Origin: Candidatus Tepidifontimicrobium thermophilum
GTDB taxonomy: Bacteria > Sysuimicrobiota > Sysuimicrobiia > Sysuimicrobiales > Sysuimicrobiaceae
Direction: 5' to 3'
NCBI GenBank assembly: GCA_031296405.1
Contig: JAVKKH010000018.1
Span: 1-42,654 of the forward strand
DNA length: 42,654 bases
The notes under the pieces: generated by a model
Told to the model about the DNA's origin: nothing
Seen by the model: the letters and a program-made list of their open reading frames with translations, nothing else
The model's database searches: none
Translations under genes and position numbers: made by a program
Part shown: positions 1-7,793 of the stretch, piece after piece
How positions within the stretch are numbered: position 1 is the first letter of the stretch
Layout of the letters: every line of letters starts with the position of its first letter

Positions 1-300
1 ACGTGGAGGTCACACAGCCGGGGTGGTGCTGCGTGGCCGCAGTCCTGAGGGGAACGTTGGGGGCGCTGGTGCTGGAGCTGACCCTCCCCGCGACACGCTT
101 CTACGGGCACGCGGCGGCGGTGCGGGCGTCCGTGTTGTCCGCGTGTGGGTACCGCCTCGCCCAGGTGATCCCCCTGGTGCCCTGCCAGGCCTCCGCCCGG
201 CGAACTCAGCTGGCTCGGTAGACCTCCCCCTTCGTCGCAGCGCACCGGGTCGCTCCGCTCTGGGGACCAGGGCCCAGACGCCCTCAGCCATCAGGAGACC
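1..300. other. Left edge, no gene assigned
   Basis: I see no gene I can support here. A plus-strand frame is open from the window edge to a TAG at 219-221 and could be the last 70 or so codons of a gene that begins outside the window, but its translation has no family feature I recognise. The stretch lies downstream of the minus-strand universal stress protein gene, and I see no clear terminator hairpin with a T-run. Confidence 0.3.
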
Positions 301-1242
301 TCAGACCGAGGGATCTGCGCCAGCTTCCAGTTGGCCTGTCTGAGGGAGGGACACGCGGACCAGCAGCACGGGACACTGCCCGGCGGCTACCACCCGGGAC
401 GTCACGCTGCCCGCCCACAGGGCGCTCACCCCGGACCTCCCGTGGGTGGCCATCACGATGAGATCCACCCCCTGACGGGCCGCCGTCTCCAGGAGGGTCT
501 GCACAGGCTCGCCCCGCTCCACCGCGGTGCGGGCGGCCACCCCGGCAGCGCGCACCCGGCCCGCCACCTGCTCCAGGTATCGACAGGCTTCCGTGGCCTC
601 CACGTCCAGCAGCGCCGCGGCCGCGGTGGGCATCAGCTTCGCTGCGGCCCCGCGCTCACCGGGGATCGTCTGCACCGTGGGCACCACCCAGACGAAGAGC
701 AGCTCGGCCCGGCAGGCCAGTCCGATGTGGGTCGCCGGGTTCACGGCCGTCTCCGACGCCTGACTGCCGTCGAGGGGCACCATCAGGCGTCGGCACATGA
801 ACGCCGCCTGCCGGCCGTGGTCCGAGGGCGGCAGCAACAGGACCGGCACCTTGCCCCGCTGCAGCACTTGCTGCGCGACCCGTCCGTACAGAAGCCCGCG
901 CAGCCCTCCCTGGCCGTGGCTGGTCATCACCACGAGGTCCGCGCCGGACGCCTCCGCGTGGCGGGCGATGGTGGCGGCCACGCCCTCGACCTCCGAACAC
1001 ACCGCCACCTCCACCCGGACACCTCGAGCTGCCATCCACCCCGCGGCGTCCTGGAGGTAGACCCGCGCCTGTTCCTCCGTCCGGAGGTGTGGGTGTCCGT
1101 GTACGGTTGCAGGAGCACTGACCTCGAGGACGTGGAGCAGGGTCACCGGTGCGTCCAGCCGGCGGGCCAGCTCCGCGGCGGCCGGCAGCGCGGACTCTGC
1201 CAGACGCGACCCGTCGAGCGGGACCAGCAGCCGCCTGAACAC
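301..1242 (-). CDS. Tandem universal stress protein (two UspA domains)
   Basis: A 313-residue cytoplasmic protein made of two Usp domains, about residues 1-140 and 155-300. Each begins with the same strand motif (RRLLVPLDGS and RRLMVPLDGS) and ends with the nucleotide-binding loop and a closing PVLLL/PVLLV strand. The second loop has the canonical small residue (AGSVTS), while the first has Arg in that place (YGRVAQ), so ATP binding may differ between halves. I chose the GTG at 1242, preceded by GGGAGG; the open frame runs further upstream but only inside mntH. The gene starts 2 bases after the mntH stop, so it is the last gene of an mntR-mntH-usp operon. Usp proteins bind ATP or act in stress survival; linking this one to metal or oxidative stress is inference from position. 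Confidence 0.88.
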   Translation of the reverse strand: MFRRLLVPLDGSRLAESALPAAAELARRLDAPVTLLHVLEVSAPATVHGHPHLRTEEQARVYLQDAAGWMAARGVRVEVAVCSEVEGVAATIARHAEASGADLVVMTSHGQGGLRGLLYGRVAQQVLQRGKVPVLLLPPSDHGRQAAFMCRRLMVPLDGSQASETAVNPATHIGLACRAELLFVWVVPTVQTIPGERGAAAKLMPTAAAALLDVEATEACRYLEQVAGRVRAAGVAARTAVERGEPVQTLLETAARQGVDLIVMATHGRSGVSALWAGSVTSRVVAAGQCPVLLVRVSLPQTGQLEAGADPSV

Positions 1243-1244
1243 CG

Positions 1245-2573
1245 CTATCCTCCCACCGCCAGCCGGAACAACAGGAACGCGTTCAGGGCGATGATGAGAG
1301 CCGTCGCCACCCCGGCGAGGGCCGTCGTGAGAGGGTGGTTCGCCAGGGCCCCCATGATCTCCCGCCGGCTGGTGAAAGCCACCAGGGGAACGAGGGCGAA
1401 GGGCAAACCGAAGCTGAGGACCACCTGGCTGATGACCAGGGTGCGGGTGGGATCCAGGCCCGCAGCGATGACGCCCAGCGCCGGGGCCATGGTCACCAGC
1501 CGGCGTACCCACACGGGGATCTGCCGGTGCAGGAAGCCCTGCATGATCACCTGCCCCGCCAGCGTCCCGACGGTGGACGAGGACAGCCCCGAGGCCAACA
1601 GGGAGATGGCGAACACCGCGCTGCTGGCCGGTCCCAGCAGGGGGGCGAGGGTCCGGTGCGCCTCCTCGATGCTGGCGATGTGGCTGAGTCCCGCGCGGTA
1701 GAAGGTGGAGGCGGCCATGATCAGGATGGCCGCATTGATCAGGCTCGCCAGCGTCATGGCGAGGATGACGTCGATGACCTCGTAGCGGTAAAGGCGCTGC
1801 GCCTGCTCCACGGTCCGAGGCACGATGCGGTGCTGGGTGAGGGCCGAGTGCAGGAAGACCACGTGGGGCATCACCGTCGCGCCGAGAATCCCCGTGGCCA
1901 GCAGCACGCTCTCCGTGCCCGCGAACCGGGGGATCACCGCTCCCCGCAGGACGGCGCCCCAGTCAGGTCGGTCCAGGATCGTCTCGACCACGTAGCAGGC
2001 GGCGATCACGCCCACGAACCCCGTGATCACCAGCTCCAGGGGGCGGTAACCCCGCTGCTCGAGGGCCAGGATCAGGAGGGTGATGACGCCGGTGACCAGG
2101 GCCGCGGGCATCAGCGGGATACCCAGCAGCAGGTACAGCCCTAAAGCCGCGCCGAGGAACTCCGCCAGGTCAGTGGCCATCGCCACCAACTCGCTGATGA
2201 CCCACATGCCCCACACCACCGGACGCGGCAGGCGGTCCCGGCACATCTCTGCCAGGTTCCGCCCCGTGGCGATGCCAAGTTTCGCGGAAAGGCTCTGCAC
2301 GAGCATTGCGGTGAGGTTGCTGCTGAACAGCACCCAAAGCAGGGTGTATCCGAAGGCAGCCCCGCCCTGGATGTTGGTGGCGAAGTTGCCGGGGTCCATG
2401 TAGGCCACGCTGGCCACGAACGCGGGGCCCAAAAACGGCAGGATCCGGGCCGGCCCCCGCCGGGCGGTCCGCCCCTCGAGGACCTCCGCGGCGGTGCGCA
2501 GGATTCCGGTGTCCGCCGGGCGGGTACTGGCCTCGGCCGCTTCGGGGTCCGGTTGCCGAAAGTGAGGAGTCAT
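1245..2573 (-). CDS. mntH: Nramp-family Mn2+/divalent metal transporter MntH
   Basis: A 442-residue integral membrane protein of the Nramp family, which imports Mn2+ and related divalent metals by proton symport. The family's two unwound metal-site motifs are visible: DPGN at residues 60-63 in the first membrane helix and MPHVVFLHS starting at residue 235 in the sixth. About eleven hydrophobic helices follow a polar N-terminal tail of about 45 residues. The length is normal for bacterial MntH. The ATG overlaps the stop of the DtxR-type regulator by 4 bases (ATGA), so the two are translated together, and the regulator probably controls this gene in response to Mn2+ (or Fe2+). The first two points are direct; the metal preference is family knowledge. 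Confidence 0.95.
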   Translation of the reverse strand: MTPHFRQPDPEAAEASTRPADTGILRTAAEVLEGRTARRGPARILPFLGPAFVASVAYMDPGNFATNIQGGAAFGYTLLWVLFSSNLTAMLVQSLSAKLGIATGRNLAEMCRDRLPRPVVWGMWVISELVAMATDLAEFLGAALGLYLLLGIPLMPAALVTGVITLLILALEQRGYRPLELVITGFVGVIAACYVVETILDRPDWGAVLRGAVIPRFAGTESVLLATGILGATVMPHVVFLHSALTQHRIVPRTVEQAQRLYRYEVIDVILAMTLASLINAAILIMAASTFYRAGLSHIASIEEAHRTLAPLLGPASSAVFAISLLASGLSSSTVGTLAGQVIMQGFLHRQIPVWVRRLVTMAPALGVIAAGLDPTRTLVISQVVLSFGLPFALVPLVAFTSRREIMGALANHPLTTALAGVATALIIALNAFLLFRLAVGG

Positions 2574-2971
2574 CCCCTGGGGATGGGCTCGCCGTGGGGG
2601 TCGGTGTCGGGATGGCCGAGCAGCTCGTCGAGCCGCCGCTCCAGGGAGTCGGAAAGGGCGTGCTCCAGGCGGTCCGCCTCCTCGTGGACCTCGCTGGGGT
2701 CCAGTCCCAGGACCCGGTTCAGGTACAGCTCCAGGAGGCGGTGCCGACGGACCACCGCACGGGCGGCCGCCCAGCCGGCTTCCGTGAGCTGTACGGCCCG
2801 GTGGGGGTCGTGGCGCACCAGGCCCTGGCGGGCTAGGCGCTTCATCATGTTGGTCACCGAGGGAGCCGAAACCTTCAGGCGTCCGGCGATCTGCCCCACG
2901 GTAGCGGCCCCGCCGGACTCCGAGAGGGCGTACAGCGCCTTCAGGTAGTCTTCCACTGCCCTGCGCTTCAC
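2570..2971 (-). CDS. mntR: DtxR/MntR-family metal-dependent regulator
   Basis: A 133-residue repressor with an N-terminal winged helix (about residues 1-65) and a helical dimerisation and metal-binding part, but no C-terminal SH3-like domain. That short form is typical of MntR. Compared with my memory of Bacillus subtilis MntR, the metal ligands are partly kept: Asp8, a His in RRHRLLE, and the Glu-His pair in RLEHALS. The position matching Glu11 is Lys and the position matching Glu99 is Asp, so metal selectivity may differ. The start is a GTG with AAGGA close upstream. It is the first gene of the mntR-mntH-usp operon, and a DtxR-like operator lies right before the start, which suggests autoregulation. 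Confidence 0.9.
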   Translation of the reverse strand: MKRRAVEDYLKALYALSESGGAATVGQIAGRLKVSAPSVTNMMKRLARQGLVRHDPHRAVQLTEAGWAAARAVVRRHRLLELYLNRVLGLDPSEVHEEADRLEHALSDSLERRLDELLGHPDTDPHGEPIPRG

Positions 2972-2975
2972 GTCC

Positions 2976-2990
2976 TTAACATAGGCTAAA
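2976..2990 (-). promoter_or_regulatory. Candidate DtxR/MntR operator
   Basis: On the minus strand the sequence is TTTAGCCTATGTTAA, an imperfect inverted repeat five bases before the mntR start codon. Its first half (TTAGCCTA) matches the core of known DtxR/IdeR boxes; the second half is degenerate. The match and position are seen; binding by the adjacent regulator is inference. Confidence 0.4.
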
Positions 2991-3048
2991 GGCCGCGGTC
3001 GGGTGCAACCGGGTGGGCACCCGATGCGTCGGCGCGTCCCGATGCCAG

Positions 3049-3098
3049 GGGGACAGGGCCCTGGGCACAGAGCCGAGGGGACAGGGCCCAGGGGACAG
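3049..3098. repeat. Short direct repeats with an inverted pair, between operons
   Basis: GGGGACAGGGCCC occurs at 3049-3061 and again at 3077-3089, with a partial third copy GGGGACAG at 3091-3098. Within the block CCCTGGGC (3059-3066) can pair with GCCCAGGG (3086-3093). It sits between the end of the metallo-hydrolase gene and mntR. There is no T-run, so it is at best a weak terminator. Confidence 0.45.
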
Positions 3099-3113
3099 CA
3101 GAGCTCGCGAGGT

Positions 3114-4079
3114 TCAGCCGGCCAGGTACGTCCCCTCGTCCGTACGGCGGACCCGGCCCCGCCGCTTCAGGTACTCGAGGTGGCTCAGGGTTTCCACCAC
3201 CGCGAACCGCACGTTGTGGCTGTCCAGGTCCTCGCCGAACAGGGCCATGCATACCTGGTAGGCTGTCCGGGGGCCGTCCCTCAGGGTTTGCAGTACCGCC
3301 TGCAGCCGCTCCCGGTGGTGGTCCATCAGCTCTTGGACCCGCTCCGCGAACGTGTCGTAGGGGTCGCCGTGCCCGGGCAGGACCCGGCGCACTGGAAGCG
3401 GCCGCAACGTAGCCAGGCTCCGGAGGAAGTCGTCCAGGGGGTCTTCGCTACCCCTGGGCCAGAGCCCGATGTTGGGGGTGATCCTGGGCAACAGGTGGTC
3501 GCCCGCCAGCAGGATTCCGGACTCGGGGTCCAGCAGGCACACGTGGGCCGGCGCGTGCCCTGGGGTGACCAGGACCTGCCACCTCCTGCCGCCCAGCTCC
3601 AGTGGGTCGTCGGCGCGCAGAGCTCGGGTGACCTCGGGCGGACGGGTGGGGGCCCACACGCGCTTTCCGGACCGAACCACCTCCTCCACGAGGGGGGCGG
3701 GCACGCCCGCCTGAGAGAACTGGCTCGCCAGTTCGTCCCAGGTGGCCGCTTCCGGCTGGTACGCACGGGCCGCCTCCAGTTCCCGGGGCTCCATCCAGAC
3801 CTCGCAGGCCAGCTCTTCTGCCAGCTCCGCGGCCATGCCGAAGTGGTCCGGGTGCGCGTGGGTGACCAGCAGGACTTCGGGCCGCACGCCCGCGCGCCGC
3901 AGGGCCTCCCGCAGCAGTGCCCTCGCCTCCGGTACGGGGTAGCCCGCGTCCACCAGAACCGGCGTGCCCCCGTCCCCCAGCAGGTAGACGTTCACCCACC
4001 GCATGGGGAACGGGATGGGCAGACGCAGCCGGTGGACTCCCGGGGCGACCGCTTCCAGCTCCGGGCGGAACTCCGTCAT
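3114..4079 (-). CDS. Metallo-beta-lactamase-fold hydrolase with C-terminal winged helix
   Basis: A 321-residue protein with the metallo-beta-lactamase signature THAHPDH (His74, His76, Asp78, His79), further metal-site residues in TPGHAPAH and AGDHLLP, and LPGHGDPY. The last 80 or so residues look like the helical/winged domain common in the glyoxalase II/RNase Z-like hydrolases of this superfamily (LACTB2-like). The ATG overlaps the stop of the glutaryl-CoA dehydrogenase gene by 4 bases, and that frame is only open further upstream because it shadows the dehydrogenase. Being last in an acyl-CoA degradation operon, it may hydrolyse a thioester or a lactone-like by-product. That role is inference; the substrate cannot be read from the sequence. 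Confidence 0.85.
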   Translation of the reverse strand: MTEFRPELEAVAPGVHRLRLPIPFPMRWVNVYLLGDGGTPVLVDAGYPVPEARALLREALRRAGVRPEVLLVTHAHPDHFGMAAELAEELACEVWMEPRELEAARAYQPEAATWDELASQFSQAGVPAPLVEEVVRSGKRVWAPTRPPEVTRALRADDPLELGGRRWQVLVTPGHAPAHVCLLDPESGILLAGDHLLPRITPNIGLWPRGSEDPLDDFLRSLATLRPLPVRRVLPGHGDPYDTFAERVQELMDHHRERLQAVLQTLRDGPRTAYQVCMALFGEDLDSHNVRFAVVETLSHLEYLKRRGRVRRTDEGTYLAG

Positions 4080-5266
4080 GCCCGGCCGAAGGCCTCGTGC
4101 CCCGTGATCTCCCGGCCCACGATCAGGGTGTGGATGTCGTAGGTCCCTTCGTACGTGTCCACCGACTCCAGGTTCGCCGCGTGCCGGATGGCGTGGTACT
4201 CGGTGGTGATCCCGTACGCACCCAGCACCTGCCGGGCCTCCCGCGCCACCTCCAACGCCGCCCGCACGTTGTGGCGCTTGGCCAGGGACACCTGCGCGTA
4301 GTGCATGCGGCCCGCGTCCTTCAGCTGCCCCAGCCGGTAGGCGAGCAGCTGGCTCGTGGTGATCTTGGTGAGCATGTCCACGAGCCGCTCCTGGGTGATC
4401 TGGGTGGCCGCGATGGGGCGGCCGAAGGCCACGCGGTCGCGGGCGTAGCTGAGCGCCTCCTCGAAGCACGCCACCGCAGCCCCCACCGCACCCCAGGCGA
4501 TCCCGTACCGGGCCTGGGTGAGGCAGCCCAGGGCCTTGCCCAGACCCACGCCACCCGGAAGGGCCAGGTCGTCGGGGATCTCCACCTCGTCCAGCACGAG
4601 CTCGCTGGTGACGGAAGCCCGCATCGAGACCTTCGTGTGGATGTCGTGGGCGGAAAACCCGGGGGTGTCCGTGGGCACGATGAAGCCCCGTACGGTGTCG
4701 TTCTCGTCCCTGGCCCACACGATGGCCAGGTGTGCGATGGAGCCGTTGGTGATCCACATCTTGGTGCCGGACAGCACCCAACCGCGGGAGGTCCGCCGGG
4801 CGCGGGTGTTCATGGACGCGGGGTCGCTGCCCGCGGTGGGTTCCGTGAGCCCGAAGCAACCCACCAGCTCGCCCCGTGCCAGGCGCGGCAGGTACTGGCG
4901 GCGCTGCTCCTCCGAGCCGTACGCGTAGATGGGGTACATGACGAGAGCGCCCTGCACGCTGGCGAAGGACCGGATGCCGGAATCCCCCCGCTCCAGCTCC
5001 TGCATCAACAGGCCGTAGGCGATGTTGTCCAGCCCTGCGCACCCGTACTCCTCCGGCAGGTTGGCGCCCAGCACCCCCAGCTCACCCAGTTTGGGCACCA
5101 GCTCCGTGGGGAAGCGGCCCTCCAGCCACCACCGGCCGATGTGGGGGAGGATTTCGCGGTCCACAAACCGGCGGACGGTGTCGCGGGCAGACCGCTGCAC
5201 CTCCGTGAGCAGGTCCTCCACCGCGTAGAAGTCCGAGGGCGCTCGGTACGCCACCTGTTGGGCCAT
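4076..5266 (-). CDS. gcdH: Glutaryl-CoA dehydrogenase (acyl-CoA dehydrogenase family)
   Basis: A 396-residue FAD-dependent acyl-CoA dehydrogenase with the full three-domain layout. The catalytic base is Glu373 in TYEGTYDIH. Arg99 in the ELERGDSGIRS motif matches the arginine that glutaryl-CoA dehydrogenases use to bind the substrate carboxylate. FGLTEPTAGSDP and KMWITNG are the usual FAD-contact motifs. The overall pattern follows human GCDH closely, as I remember that sequence. It would oxidise and decarboxylate glutaryl-CoA to crotonyl-CoA. The ATG at 5266 has GGGAGGGAGG upstream; an earlier in-frame start at 5308 lies inside the preceding gene and is less likely. It fits between the 3-hydroxyacyl-CoA dehydrogenase and the hydrolase in one operon. 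Confidence 0.92.
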   Translation of the reverse strand: MAQQVAYRAPSDFYAVEDLLTEVQRSARDTVRRFVDREILPHIGRWWLEGRFPTELVPKLGELGVLGANLPEEYGCAGLDNIAYGLLMQELERGDSGIRSFASVQGALVMYPIYAYGSEEQRRQYLPRLARGELVGCFGLTEPTAGSDPASMNTRARRTSRGWVLSGTKMWITNGSIAHLAIVWARDENDTVRGFIVPTDTPGFSAHDIHTKVSMRASVTSELVLDEVEIPDDLALPGGVGLGKALGCLTQARYGIAWGAVGAAVACFEEALSYARDRVAFGRPIAATQITQERLVDMLTKITTSQLLAYRLGQLKDAGRMHYAQVSLAKRHNVRAALEVAREARQVLGAYGITTEYHAIRHAANLESVDTYEGTYDIHTLIVGREITGHEAFGRA

Positions 5267-5280
5267 GACGCCTCCCTCCC

Positions 5281-6867
5281 TTACGGGTGCGGCCACCGTC
5301 CCAGCCACCGCGCCCGGCGCAACAGCGGGGCCAGCCGGTACCGCTCCTCTCCATAGTAGTCCCGCAGGCCGTCCAGGACACCCGCCACCGCCCGCACGCC
5401 GGCGCGCTCCGCCCAGGCAAACGGCCCGTAGGGGTGGTTCAGGCCCAACCGCATGCCCAGATCCACGTCCTGGGGGCTGGCCACGCCTTCACCTACCGCG
5501 AAGGCTGCCTCGTTGACCAGGGCGGCCAGAATTCTGGGGAACACCCCTCCCGGGGCGTCGCCCACGCGCAGCAGGGGAAGCCCCAGGGCCGCGAGGTAGG
5601 GGGTGGGATCGTTGCGGGCCCGCTCGTGGGCCGTCCACTCCAGCAGCTTCCGGTCCGCGAGCGGCGGCAGGGTGGCGTAGCCCGCCACCCGGTCCGGGTG
5701 CTGCACCCAGCCGGCGCACTCGCCCGCGGCGGCGTTGGTGCACGCCACCAGCAGCGCCGCGTCGTCGGGCAGGTGCCGGTCCAGGGCCGTCACCAGGGAC
5801 CGCTTGCGGTCGCGGTCCTCCACCTCCGCCTCGAAGGCCGCGGCCACGTGAAGAGCTCGGTCGGGTGGGCCCGAGAGCTCTACGACCTCGAACCCGCGCT
5901 CCCGAAGGCGTCCAGATAGCTCGCGGGCCAGGGCGGTGCTGCCGGCCACCGCGTACGGACCCGGGTGGGGCTGCGGGAGCGGCAGGGGCTGGGGCTCCGG
6001 GGCGGGCTTGGTGTAGTCGTAGAAGCCCCTTCCGGTTTTGCGGCCCAGCCTTCCCGACAGCACCATCTCCCGCTGCAGGGGGTGGGGACGGAAGCGGGAC
6101 TCGCCCGCAAAGGCCTGGTGGAAGGACTGGGCCACCGCGTAGCCCACGTCGATCCCCACGAGATCCATGAGCTCGAAGGGCCCCATGCGGAACCCGCCGG
6201 CTTCCCGCGCGGCGCGGTCCACGGTGGCGCAGTCCGCCAGCCCCTCGCCCACCAGGCGCAGCCCCTCGCCGTAGAAGGGGCGGTTCACGCGGTTCACCAC
6301 GAAGCCAGGGCTGTCCTTCGCCACGATGGCCGTCTTGCCCAGGGCGCGGGCGAAGGCCACCAGCCTCTCTACCACCTCCGGGGCGGTCTGCGGTGCCCGC
6401 ACCACCTCCACCAGGGCCATCACGGGCGCAGGGTTGAAGAAGTGCAGCCCCGCCACCCGCTGGGGAAGTGCGGTCACCGCGGCCAGCTCGGCCACCGACA
6501 GAGAGGAGGTGTTGGTGGCGAGGATCGCGTGGGGCGCCACCGCCGCGAGCCGGGTGAACAGGTCCTTCTTCAAATTCAGGTCTTCCGGGGCGGCTTCCAC
6601 CACCAGGTCGCAGCCCGCGAGGACCTCCAGGCTTTCCGCGGTCTGCAGCCGCTGGAGGGCCTGCGACCGCGCCTCGGGGTCCAGGCGGCCCCGCTGCACG
6701 AGGCGCTCGGTGTCCTGTTCGATCCGCTCCCGGGCTTTGGGCAGTACTTCTGGGAAGGCGTCGTACAGGACCACCGAAAAACCGGAGGTGGCGCACACCT
6801 GGGCGATGCCGGCGCCCATGGTGCCCGCCCCACACACGCCCACCGTGCGGATGCCGTGTTCCCTCAA
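5281..6867 (-). CDS. paaH: 3-hydroxyacyl-CoA dehydrogenase, long two-repeat form (PaaH-like)
   Basis: A 528-residue NAD-dependent dehydrogenase. The Rossmann motif GAGTMG is at residues 13-18, and the catalytic His142 (GLHFFNPAP) and Glu154 follow. The first C-terminal domain covers about 185-285 (FVVNRVNRPF, LMDLVGIDVG, GRKTGRGFYDY). A proline-rich linker near 290-305 leads to a second, diverged part, with a second C-terminal domain near the end (RILAALVNEAAFAVGEGVAS). This arrangement is that of PaaH, the phenylacetate-pathway enzyme, rather than of short HADs. It oxidises 3-hydroxyacyl-CoA to 3-oxoacyl-CoA. It sits between the crotonase and glutaryl-CoA dehydrogenase genes; its stop is 14 bases before the dehydrogenase start. 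Confidence 0.9.
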   Translation of the reverse strand: MREHGIRTVGVCGAGTMGAGIAQVCATSGFSVVLYDAFPEVLPKARERIEQDTERLVQRGRLDPEARSQALQRLQTAESLEVLAGCDLVVEAAPEDLNLKKDLFTRLAAVAPHAILATNTSSLSVAELAAVTALPQRVAGLHFFNPAPVMALVEVVRAPQTAPEVVERLVAFARALGKTAIVAKDSPGFVVNRVNRPFYGEGLRLVGEGLADCATVDRAAREAGGFRMGPFELMDLVGIDVGYAVAQSFHQAFAGESRFRPHPLQREMVLSGRLGRKTGRGFYDYTKPAPEPQPLPLPQPHPGPYAVAGSTALARELSGRLRERGFEVVELSGPPDRALHVAAAFEAEVEDRDRKRSLVTALDRHLPDDAALLVACTNAAAGECAGWVQHPDRVAGYATLPPLADRKLLEWTAHERARNDPTPYLAALGLPLLRVGDAPGGVFPRILAALVNEAAFAVGEGVASPQDVDLGMRLGLNHPYGPFAWAERAGVRAVAGVLDGLRDYYGEERYRLAPLLRRARWLGRWPHP

Positions 6868-6913
6868 CCGGCGCCTCCTCCACTCCGTCCGCGCGGCCGT
6901 GCGAGCAAGCTGT

Positions 6914-7690
6914 CTACCGTCCGCGGAACGTGGGCTTCCGCTTCTCCAGAAAGGCCCGGACTCCCTCCTGCCGGTCCTCGGTGCCGAAGGCGAGCGCGGA
7001 CAGCTTGCGCTCGTAGTCCAGCCCCACGTCCAGGGGGGTGTCCATGGACCGCAGCACCGCCTCCTTGGCCAGCCGCGCCGCCACGGGGGCTTTCTGCGCG
7101 ATCTCCCGGGCCAGGGTCAGGGCGTCCTGCAGGTAGGTCTCCGCCGGGGCCACGCGGTTCACCACGCCCCAAGTGTACGCCTCCTGCGCGGTGAGCTGAC
7201 GTCCCGTCAGGATCAGCTCCATGGCGCGGTGCTTGCCTATCAGGCGCGGCAGTCGTTGAGTCCCCCCGGCACCCGGGATGATGCCCAGGTGGATCTCCGG
7301 CTGTCCGAAGCGCGCCGTCTCTGACGCCACCACCAGGTCGCACAGCATCGCTAGCTCCCACCCGCCGCCCAGGCAGTACCCGCTCACCGCGGCTACCAGG
7401 GGTTTGGGGAACCGGCGGATGCGGTCCCACGCGCCGGGCCGGTGGCCGGCGATCATGCTGACCGCGGACTGGCCCACGAACTCCTGGATGTCCGCGCCCG
7501 CGGCGAAGGCCCGGTCGTCGCCGGTGAGCACTACCACCCGGCAGTCGGGGTCGGCCTCGAAAGCGTCCAGGGCCCTGGTGAGCTCGTCCAGCAAACGGGC
7601 GCTGAGGGCGTTCCGCACGTGCGGCCGGTTCAGGCGGACTAGGCCCACGTGCGGTTCAGGGGTTTCCACCAAGATGTCCTGGTAGGTCAT
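6914..7690 (-). CDS. paaF: Enoyl-CoA hydratase (PaaF-like crotonase)
   Basis: A 258-residue crotonase. The two acid/base glutamates of true hydratases are present: Glu112 (GGGWELAML) and Glu132 (GQPEIHLGIIPGAGG). The oxyanion-hole segments AAGADIQEF and YCLGGGWEL are intact, and it ends with FLEKRKPTFRGR, a typical terminal motif of this group. The ATG at 7690 has AGGAGGGG upstream; the frame continues upstream, but without a better start. It hydrates trans-2-enoyl-CoA to 3-hydroxyacyl-CoA, matching the dehydrogenase encoded next. Position supports a PaaF-type role, but general fatty-acid or crotonyl-CoA hydration is equally possible. Confidence 0.92.
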   Translation of the reverse strand: MTYQDILVETPEPHVGLVRLNRPHVRNALSARLLDELTRALDAFEADPDCRVVVLTGDDRAFAAGADIQEFVGQSAVSMIAGHRPGAWDRIRRFPKPLVAAVSGYCLGGGWELAMLCDLVVASETARFGQPEIHLGIIPGAGGTQRLPRLIGKHRAMELILTGRQLTAQEAYTWGVVNRVAPAETYLQDALTLAREIAQKAPVAARLAKEAVLRSMDTPLDVGLDYERKLSALAFGTEDRQEGVRAFLEKRKPTFRGR

Positions 7691-7793
7691 AGCGCCCCTC
7701 CTGCGCTGGGATAGTCGGCGTGCCGTTGTTGCCGGGCGCTCCCTCGCGGGGCCCGTCACCTCGCGCGGGGCCGCGGGTGGAGGCCTGCCGGCG

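Noticed and set aside
3..221. A 72-codon plus-strand frame at the left edge as a gene
   Set aside because: It could be the end of a gene starting outside the window, but no family feature, ribosome binding site or neighbour supports it.
3114..5042. A 642-codon minus-strand frame suggesting a fusion of the hydrolase with an upstream domain
   Set aside because: The upstream half is a shifted shadow of glutaryl-CoA dehydrogenase. The hydrolase has its own ATG overlapping that gene's stop.
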